Of a DNA stretch of 6,554 nucleotides, positions 1 to 4,926 are shown piece by piece. The translations under genes and the position numbers were made by a program. Positions within the stretch are counted from its first letter, which is position 1. Every line of letters begins with the position of its first letter. The stretch is from Flavobacteriaceae bacterium (GTDB lineage: Bacteria; Bacteroidota; Bacteroidia; Flavobacteriales; Flavobacteriaceae), in NCBI GenBank assembly GCA_020435885.1, contig JAGQYU010000342.1, positions 1 through 6,554 on the forward strand. The letters are read 5' to 3'. A model generated the notes under the pieces. That model was not told where the DNA came from. It ran no database searches and was given only the letters and a program-made list of their open reading frames with translations.

Positions 1-400
1 AAACACTGTCAATATCAGGAGTTACTGAATGAGAAAGAAACATAACAAAAGTATCATTTTTAAATACTTCCTGAAGTTCGGCCATGTTTGTAGTCATTAT
101 AGGGCAAATGGTTTGGCATCTGGTAAAAAAGAAATCTGCTACATAAATTTTATGTGCATAATCTTCTTGAGTAACCGTATCTCCATTCTGATTTATCAAA
201 CTAAAATCTGCTATTTTATGATTCGTACGCACATGCTTAACTGTTGGATCAACTAGCTTTGGGTTTACGTCAGCAGGATTGTAAACGGGCAATTTTTTTG
301 AAGGTGATAACAAAAAATAACCTATCAAAACCATTACAATAAACAACAAACCTACTCTTACTAATGTTGGTACTGATTTTTTAAAGAAAGATAAATCCAT
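1..400 (-). CDS. SCO1/SenC-family copper chaperone, N-terminal part (runs off left edge)
   Basis: The minus-strand frame opens with ATG at 400-398 and stays open to the window edge, giving 133 residues with no stop, so the C-terminal part lies outside. Residues about 11-32 form a hydrophobic membrane anchor (VRVGLLFIVMVLIGYFLL). A thioredoxin-like domain follows, starting near HKIADFSLINQNGDTV. The strand ADFFFTRCQTICPIM carries the SCO copper-binding motif CxxxCP (C95, C99, P100). The later SHSVTPDIDSV matches the family segment SVDPxxDTP. The conserved copper-ligand histidine expected further on is outside the window. In this family the protein sits in the cytoplasmic membrane facing the periplasm and helps deliver copper to the CuA site of cytochrome c oxidase or acts as a thiol reductase. 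No Shine-Dalgarno is seen; the sequence before the start is A/T-rich, as usual in Bacteroidota. The gene is divergent from the T9SS-sorted protein gene. Confidence 0.9.
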   Translation of the reverse strand, partial: MDLSFFKKSVPTLVRVGLLFIVMVLIGYFLLSPSKKLPVYNPADVNPKLVDPTVKHVRTNHKIADFSLINQNGDTVTQEDYAHKIYVADFFFTRCQTICPIMTTNMAELQEVFKNDTFVMFLSHSVTPDIDSV

Positions 401-409
401 TTTATTTTA

Positions 410-417
410 TATATTTG
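410..417 (+). promoter_or_regulatory. Candidate -7 promoter box for the T9SS-sorted M1-like protein gene
   Basis: TATATTTG fits TAnnTTTG exactly and is followed by C, as is common in Bacteroidota promoters. The inferred start point near 420-425 gives a leader of about 30 bases before the ATG at 455. A matching TTG near -33 is not evident. The box faces the minus-strand box at 440-447. Confidence 0.5.
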
Positions 418-439
418 CCTTTTGCTATGAAAACTTAAA

Positions 440-447
440 CAAAGTTA
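440..447 (-). promoter_or_regulatory. Candidate -7 promoter box for the SCO-family gene
   Basis: On the minus strand the sequence reads TAACTTTG, a full match to the Bacteroidota -7 consensus TAnnTTTG. It would start transcription near 433-437, about 35 bases before the SCO ATG. No clear TTG at the -33 position was found, so the call rests on the -7 box and its placement. Confidence 0.5.
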
Positions 448-454
448 ATTGTTT

Positions 455-1381
455 ATGAAAAGAATATTACTGTTATTATTGCTATTTTTTTCAGCTTTTT
501 CTTATGCTCAAGATGAGATCAATATCCATGATTCATACTTGAGTGAGTTGCTTGTTTCTTCTGATATAAATTCAATTTCAACTTACAGTATTGATGATAT
601 TGAAAGTAGAAAAAAAGTTATAGACAAAATAACTTCCTTTTCATACATAGACCCAAGTTTTTTAAAAACTACCATGTTGTTGAATATGTTAAAATATAAG
701 CTTGGAGATGATGTTTACAATGCTGCTTATAATGAATATTTAATAAAAGTAAACCATGATGAGTTAGATGTCACCGCATTGGACTTTATCAAATCAATAG
801 AAAACTCTTCTCAAGTTGACCTGTCTGATTTTTATAATGATTGGTTTATAGGGAAAGGATATCCAAGTTATGAAGTCAGCTGGTTCCAAAACGAAGATAA
901 AAGAATTAGTATTAATATAAAGCAAACACAATCTGATGTTTCGGTTGATTTCTTTGAAATGCCTTTACCTATTGAAGTTATTGGAGAAGGTGGCGAGTCG
1001 CAGATCATACGTTTAGAGATATCTGAAAACAATCAAGGTTTTAACGGATATATTCCTTTTAAGATCATCTCCGTCAGTATTGATCCTGAGCATCAACTTA
1101 TTACGAAAAACAACATAGTTAAATCTGGAGTAGATCAAGAAATTCTAAATGCCAATATCGCCTTGTATCCTAATCCTGCAAAAGGCTTCATAAATATTCA
1201 AAATAGTAGTGAAGCAGTGGTTGAAAAAGTTTCTGTTTTCAATATGTTGGGCAAACTGGTTTTAGTTGCTGACAATCCTACAAGGCCTATCGATCTTAAA
1301 CCATTAAACTTTGGATTGCATTTGGTAAAGATAGAAACTTCGCAAGGCACTTTGCATAAGACCATCTTAAAAGAGCAATAA
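455..1381 (+). CDS. Secreted T9SS-sorted protein with M1-peptidase C-terminal-like region, catalytic core absent
   Basis: The protein has 308 residues from ATG at 455. An in-frame TTG at 449 would add two residues, but the ATG gives a cleaner signal peptide (MKRILLLLLLFFSAFSYAQ, cleavage probably near residue 18-19). Residues about 60-145 resemble the region just after the active site of M1 aminopeptidases: the helix FLKTTMLLNMLKYKLGDDVY recalls Y-x-K-G...hMLR..LGD, and DLSDFYNDWFIGKGYPSYEV recalls the family's DLxxFFxxWxxxxGYPxxxV. Residues 145-220 look like a beta domain. Residues 235-308 are a type A T9SS sorting domain with YPNP at 238-241 and a C-terminal LHLVKIETSQGTLHKTILK segment. No HExxH zinc motif is present. 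By eye, the catalytic Tyr position is Phe69. The protein is therefore probably exported to the surface or medium and not a working M1 peptidase; its role is unknown. It could be a decayed gene or a binding protein. The frame itself is intact. Confidence 0.85.
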   Translation: MKRILLLLLLFFSAFSYAQDEINIHDSYLSELLVSSDINSISTYSIDDIESRKKVIDKITSFSYIDPSFLKTTMLLNMLKYKLGDDVYNAAYNEYLIKVNHDELDVTALDFIKSIENSSQVDLSDFYNDWFIGKGYPSYEVSWFQNEDKRISINIKQTQSDVSVDFFEMPLPIEVIGEGGESQIIRLEISENNQGFNGYIPFKIISVSIDPEHQLITKNNIVKSGVDQEILNANIALYPNPAKGFINIQNSSEAVVEKVSVFNMLGKLVLVADNPTRPIDLKPLNFGLHLVKIETSQGTLHKTILKEQ

Positions 1382-1441
1382 ACTACTAACTTTAACAAAG
1401 ATTTTATAAACACCAGTACCGCCGTATTAGTTTTAAAATCT

Positions 1442-1449
1442 TACATTTG
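1442..1449 (+). promoter_or_regulatory. Candidate -7 promoter box for rseP
   Basis: TACATTTG matches TAnnTTTG exactly and lies 31 bases before the rseP ATG, placing the transcript start near 1453-1457. No good -33 TTG is seen at the usual distance. No terminator hairpin is visible between the upstream gene (stop at 1381) and this box, so read-through from that gene is also possible. A weak purine-rich site, AAGAGGA, at 1464-1470 could serve as ribosome binding site. Confidence 0.5.
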
Positions 1450-1480
1450 TGCTTCAAAAAAATAAGAGGATAATTTAAGA

Positions 1481-2827
1481 ATGGAAATATTTATTAAGAT
1501 TGCGCAATTTATCTTAAGCTTATCAATATTAATTGTTTTGCATGAGTTAGGACATTTTATCCCTGCAAAACTATTTAAAACCAAAGTAGAAAAATTCTAT
1601 TTGTTCTTTGACTATAAATTTTCGCTTTTCAAGAAAAAGATAGGTGAAACCGTTTACGGAATTGGATGGATACCGCTAGGTGGTTATGTGAAAATCTCAG
1701 GAATGATCGATGAAAGTATGGACACTGAGCAGATGAAAGAGGAACCTAAACCGTGGGAATTTAGATCTAAACCAGCATGGCAACGACTTATCATAATGTT
1801 GGGTGGTGTAACAGTTAATTTTCTGTTGGGTATCTTTATTTACATTTTGATGTTAGCCGTTTGGGGAGAAAAATATATCCCAAATGATAGTTTGGCAGAT
1901 GGTATTTGGGTAACCGATGATTTAGGAAAAGAGCTAGGCTTGCAAACCGGAGACAAAATTCTAACTGTTGATGGAGAGAAAATTGAACGATTTAATAGCC
2001 TACCGATGGAATTCATTAATGGAAACCATTTTACTGTTCAACGAAATGGTGAAATTCTTGAAAAAGAAATTCCAGTAGATTTTATATCTAAACTGATTGA
2101 CAGAGATAAAGATGATAGAAATTTTCTTTTAATAAGGCAACCTTTTGTTATTGCTAAAATACCTGATACTTCATGGAATGTAAATAGTGGCCTTCAACCT
2201 AAAGATATGATTACCGCCGTAAATGGTAAGTCTGTAAAGTATTATGATGAGGTTACAGAAATTTTAGATACTAATAAAAATAGCACAGTTACTTTTACAG
2301 TTAAACGAACTAATGAAACTAAGGATGTTAATTTAAATGTAAATGAAGAGGGGAAAATAGGTGTTGTTTCAGGTGGACTTGACATTGAAGACTTGGAAAA
2401 ATTAGGTTATTATCAACTTAATACGATTAAATATAGTTTTAGCGAGGCAATACCTGCTGGTTTTAATAAAGCCTATCAAACATTAGCAAACTACATTAAA
2501 CAATTCAAGAAAATATTAAATCCAAATACCGGTGCCTACAAAGGACTAGGAGGGTTTATTACAATAGGTAGTATTTTCCCAGCCGAATGGGATTGGCAAG
2601 CATTTCTAAGCATTACAGCCTTTTTGTCAATCATGTTAGGGTTTATGAACTTGCTTCCTATTCCTGCATTAGATGGTGGGCATGTAGTATTCACATTATT
2701 TGAAATGATAAGCGGCAAAAAGCCTAGTGATAAATTTTTAGAATATGCTCAAATAGTAGGGTTTATTGTTCTAATCTCCCTACTACTATTTGCAAACGGC
2801 AACGACATTTATAGATTATTCAAATAG
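1481..2827 (+). CDS. rseP: RseP site-2 membrane zinc metalloprotease
   Basis: This 448-residue S2P-family (M50) protease cuts single-pass membrane proteins inside the bilayer, classically anti-sigma factors and leftover signal peptides. The zinc motif HELGH is at residues 21-25 in the first membrane segment. The membrane-associated loop GWIPLGGYVKISGM is at 62-75. A second hydrophobic segment lies near 105-128. Two PDZ domains follow: one begins around GLQTGDKILTVDGEKI (about 146-200) and the other around SGLQPKDMITAVNGKSV (about 220-295). The third zinc ligand region NLLPIPALDGG is at 390-400, with the ligand Asp at 398, inside the third hydrophobic segment. A fourth segment lies near 424-440. 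Length and residue order match the family (E. coli RseP is about 450). The start is set by the motif lying close to the N-terminus and by the AAGAGGA about 10 bases upstream. The native substrate in this organism is not shown here. Confidence 0.96.
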   Translation: MEIFIKIAQFILSLSILIVLHELGHFIPAKLFKTKVEKFYLFFDYKFSLFKKKIGETVYGIGWIPLGGYVKISGMIDESMDTEQMKEEPKPWEFRSKPAWQRLIIMLGGVTVNFLLGIFIYILMLAVWGEKYIPNDSLADGIWVTDDLGKELGLQTGDKILTVDGEKIERFNSLPMEFINGNHFTVQRNGEILEKEIPVDFISKLIDRDKDDRNFLLIRQPFVIAKIPDTSWNVNSGLQPKDMITAVNGKSVKYYDEVTEILDTNKNSTVTFTVKRTNETKDVNLNVNEEGKIGVVSGGLDIEDLEKLGYYQLNTIKYSFSEAIPAGFNKAYQTLANYIKQFKKILNPNTGAYKGLGGFITIGSIFPAEWDWQAFLSITAFLSIMLGFMNLLPIPALDGGHVVFTLFEMISGKKPSDKFLEYAQIVGFIVLISLLLFANGNDIYRLFK

Positions 2828-2840
2828 AGAACTTAACTAT

Positions 2841-2877
2841 AAAAAAAAAAGCCCCAAATAAATTTGGGGCTTTTTTT
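2841..2877. terminator. Bidirectional intrinsic terminator between rseP and atpC
   Basis: The stem GCCCCAAA (2851-2858) pairs with TTTGGGGC (2863-2870) around a 4-base loop. It is flanked by ten A (2841-2850) on the left and seven T (2871-2877) on the right. The A and T runs extend the stem and give a U-tract in both directions. It lies 13 bases after the rseP stop and 18 bases after the atpC stop, so it can end both convergent transcripts. Confidence 0.93.
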
Positions 2878-2895
2878 ATATAACTTTTTAAACCT

Positions 2896-3174
2896 TTAGT
2901 CAGCCAGTACAATTACTTTGTTATCTTTCAACTCAATTGTACCACTGGTAATAGGTAATAATGTTACTCCTTTATCACCTGTTTTGAATTTGCTTTTATA
3001 AGCCTCATTTATTTTTATATCACCATGAATCTTAACTGTTCCTTCCTGCAATAGAGAAACTATAGGAGCGTGGTTATTAAGCATTTGGAATTCTCCATTA
3101 ACTCCCGGTACAGCTACCGAATCAACCTCTCCTTTAAATAATACAGCTTCTGGTGTTACAATTTCTAAAAACAT
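2896..3174 (-). CDS. atpC: F1Fo ATP synthase epsilon subunit, short form without C-terminal helical domain
   Basis: The protein has 92 residues. It begins MFLEIVTPEAVLFKGEVDSV and contains the family signature VPGVNGEFQMLNNHAPIVSLL, characteristic of the N-terminal beta-sandwich that joins the gamma subunit and the c-ring in the central stalk. The sequence ends at IELKDNKVIVLAD, where the sandwich ends. The two-helix C-terminal domain that inhibits ATP hydrolysis in E. coli epsilon (about 139 residues) is absent. There is no sign of a frameshift: the stop is followed at once by the terminator. As far as I know, short epsilon subunits are usual in Bacteroidota, so this is likely normal for the group. 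The gene starts 23 bases after atpD ends, without a Shine-Dalgarno, and is very probably co-transcribed with it. Confidence 0.95.
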   Translation of the reverse strand: MFLEIVTPEAVLFKGEVDSVAVPGVNGEFQMLNNHAPIVSLLQEGTVKIHGDIKINEAYKSKFKTGDKGVTLLPITSGTIELKDNKVIVLAD

Positions 3175-3197
3175 GCTTATTCTGCTTTTTGATATTA

Positions 3198-4709
3198 TTA
3201 TTTAGCCTCAGCCAACATTTTTTCTCCAGCCTCAATAGCATCTTGGATAGAACCTTTTAAGTTAAAGGCTGCCTCAGGAAGATGATCTAACTCACCATCC
3301 ATAATCATATTAAAGCCTTTGATAGTGTCTTTAATATCTACCAATACTCCTGGGATACCTGTAAACTGCTCTGCCACGTGGAAAGGTTGTGATAAGAAAC
3401 GTTGTGCTCTACGAGCTCTGTGTACAACCAATTTATCTTCCTCACTTAACTCTTCCATACCTAAAATAGCAATGATATCTTGTAGCTCTTTGTAACGTTG
3501 TAGTAACTCTTTTACTTTTTGAGCACATCTGTAATGATCATCTCCCAAAATATCAGGAGTTAAGATACGTGAAGTAGAATCTAGCGGATCTACAGCCGGA
3601 TAAATACCTAATTCAGCAATCTTACGAGATAATACAGTTGTTGCATCTAAGTGAGCAAATGTTGTTGCAGGCGCAGGGTCAGTTAAGTCATCCGCAGGCA
3701 CATAAACTGCTTGTACGGATGTGATAGAACCTGTTTTTGTTGATGTAATACGCTCTTGCATAGCACCCATCTCAGTTGCCAACGTTGGTTGATAACCTAC
3801 CGCAGAAGGCATACGTCCTAACAAAGCAGATACCTCAGAACCAGCTTGTGTAAAACGGAAGATGTTATCAACGAAGAAAAGTACGTCTTTTCCTTGTCCA
3901 TCACCAGCTCCATCACGGAAATACTCAGCGATAGTTAATCCCGATAACGCAACACGTGCACGTGCTCCAGGAGGCTCGTTCATCTGGCCAAATACGAAAG
4001 TAGCTTTAGACTCTTTCATACCAGGCTTATCTACTTTTGTTAAATCCCATCCTCCTTCTTCCATAGAGTGCATAAAGTCTTTTCCGTATTTAATAATACC
4101 AGATTCTAGCATCTCTCTCAATAAGTCATTTCCTTCACGGGTTCTTTCACCTACTCCGGCAAACACTGATAAACCACCGTGGCCTTTAGCAATATTATTG
4201 ATCAACTCCTGAATCAATACTGTTTTACCAACACCGGCACCACCAAATAAACCAATTTTTCCTCCTTTAGCATAAGGCTCAATCAAATCGATTACTTTGA
4301 TACCTGTAAAAAGTACTTCAGTAGAAGTTGATAAATCTTCAAATTTTGGAGATTGACGGTGAATAGGAAGACCATTCTCACCTCCTTTAGGCAAATTACC
4401 TAAACCATCAATTGCATCTCCGGTTACATTAAATAAACGGCCATAAATATCTTCGCCAACAGGCATTTGAATAGGGTTACCGGTAGAAATAACTTCGTAA
4501 CCTCTGCTCAACCCATCAGTTGAATCCATTGCTATACAACGTACAGTATCTTCTCCAACATGTTGTTCAACTTCTAATACCAATACAGAACCATCTTCTC
4601 TATTAATTTCTAACGAATCATAGATCTTTGGAAGATCAGCCTCTGATGAAAATTCAACGTCTATAACCGGTCCAATAATTTGAGCAATTTTACCTGTAAC
4701 TTTAGCCAT
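3198..4709 (-). CDS. atpD: F1Fo ATP synthase beta subunit (catalytic)
   Basis: This is the catalytic subunit of the F1 sector, which makes ATP from ADP and phosphate as gamma rotates. It has 503 residues. The N-terminal beta-barrel covers about 1-85 (GKIAQIIGPVIDVEF). The Walker A loop GGAGVGKT is at 156-163. The catalytic Glu188 and Arg189 are in GVGERTREGND. The Walker B strand DVLFFVD ends at Asp281. GQMNEPPGARARV is at 241-253, and Tyr370 in GIYPAVDP is the expected nucleotide-site aromatic. The lever segment reads EELSEED (419-425) where E. coli has DELSEED. The protein is longer than the roughly 460 residues of E. coli beta. Most of the excess is an insertion of about 27 residues after EGNDLLREM (about 205-235), with a small one at GDGQ (269-272). 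atpC follows closely and no atpA or atpG is adjacent, consistent with the split atp loci known in Bacteroidota. Confidence 0.98.
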   Translation of the reverse strand: MAKVTGKIAQIIGPVIDVEFSSEADLPKIYDSLEINREDGSVLVLEVEQHVGEDTVRCIAMDSTDGLSRGYEVISTGNPIQMPVGEDIYGRLFNVTGDAIDGLGNLPKGGENGLPIHRQSPKFEDLSTSTEVLFTGIKVIDLIEPYAKGGKIGLFGGAGVGKTVLIQELINNIAKGHGGLSVFAGVGERTREGNDLLREMLESGIIKYGKDFMHSMEEGGWDLTKVDKPGMKESKATFVFGQMNEPPGARARVALSGLTIAEYFRDGAGDGQGKDVLFFVDNIFRFTQAGSEVSALLGRMPSAVGYQPTLATEMGAMQERITSTKTGSITSVQAVYVPADDLTDPAPATTFAHLDATTVLSRKIAELGIYPAVDPLDSTSRILTPDILGDDHYRCAQKVKELLQRYKELQDIIAILGMEELSEEDKLVVHRARRAQRFLSQPFHVAEQFTGIPGVLVDIKDTIKGFNMIMDGELDHLPEAAFNLKGSIQDAIEAGEKMLAEAK

Positions 4710-4746
4710 TATATTATGTATGTTATTTATTAATTATTTTACTGAT

Positions 4747-4786
4747 AAAAACCTAGTTTTTAGAAAAAAAGATACCTTAGGTTTTT
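4747..4786 (-). promoter_or_regulatory. Inverted repeat in the predicted atpD 5' leader
   Basis: AAAAACCTA (4747-4755) and TAGGTTTTT (4778-4786) are perfect 9-bp inverted repeats separated by 22 bases. They lie just downstream of the predicted atpD start point, so the mRNA could carry a hairpin almost at its 5' end, about 38 bases before the ATG. The pairing is seen directly; any regulatory role is inference. The stem is AT-rich, so it may be only moderately stable. Confidence 0.45.
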
Positions 4787-4793
4787 CAAGGCG

Positions 4794-4801
4794 CAAAGGT
4801 A
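4794..4801 (-). promoter_or_regulatory. Promoter -7 box for atpD-atpC
   Basis: The minus strand reads TACCTTTGCGCC, containing a perfect TAnnTTTG followed by the GCnnC often seen in Bacteroidota promoters. About 19 bases upstream there is only a T-run rather than a clean TTG. The inferred transcript start lies near 4786-4790, giving a leader of roughly 80 bases before the atpD ATG. Confidence 0.7.
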
Positions 4802-4875
4802 ATTTTTTTATATGAATACTAAAAAAGTTTTTGCAATATTTTATTGTTTTTAAGACTTCTTCATTTGCACTAAAT

Positions 4876-4904
4876 AAAAAAGCTCTGCCTAGGCAGAGCT
4901 TTTT
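4876..4904 (-). terminator. Intrinsic terminator of the TonB-dependent receptor gene
   Basis: AGCTCTGCCTAGGCAGAGCT (4881-4900) is a perfect 20-bp palindrome that folds into an 8-bp stem with loop CTAG. It is flanked by AAAAA on the left (4876-4880) and TTTT on the right (4901-4904). On the minus strand it gives a GC-rich hairpin followed by a T-run, 26 bases after the receptor stop codon. It also insulates the atpD promoter from read-through. Confidence 0.9.
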
Positions 4905-4926
4905 ACTTATTTATTAATTAAAGGGA

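Noticed and set aside
29..256. Plus-strand open frame of 75 codons
   Set aside because: It is the antisense shadow of the SCO-family gene, whose minus-strand frame has clear SCO motifs; the plus frame has no recognisable domain.
449..454. TTG start two codons before the ATG of the M1-like gene
   Set aside because: The ATG at 455 begins a classic signal peptide (MKRILLLL) and no ribosome site favours the TTG.
1198..1413. Minus-strand open frame of 71 codons
   Set aside because: It is antisense to the T9SS sorting domain of the M1-like gene and has no supporting motif.
2536..2718. Minus-strand open frame of 60 codons
   Set aside because: It is a shadow of the rseP region that encodes the LDGG motif.
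3862..4212. Plus-strand open frame of 116 codons within atpD
   Set aside because: It lies wholly antisense to the highly conserved atpD nucleotide-binding region and has no signature of its own.
4862..4869. Plus-strand near-match to a -7 box (CATTTGC context) after the receptor gene
   Set aside because: The required TA is replaced, and no plus-strand gene follows; it would read into the terminator palindrome and antisense to the receptor.
4881..4900. Perfect 20-bp palindrome considered as an operator or recombination site
   Set aside because: Its position just after the receptor stop, flanking A and T runs and GC-rich stem are fully explained by an intrinsic terminator.
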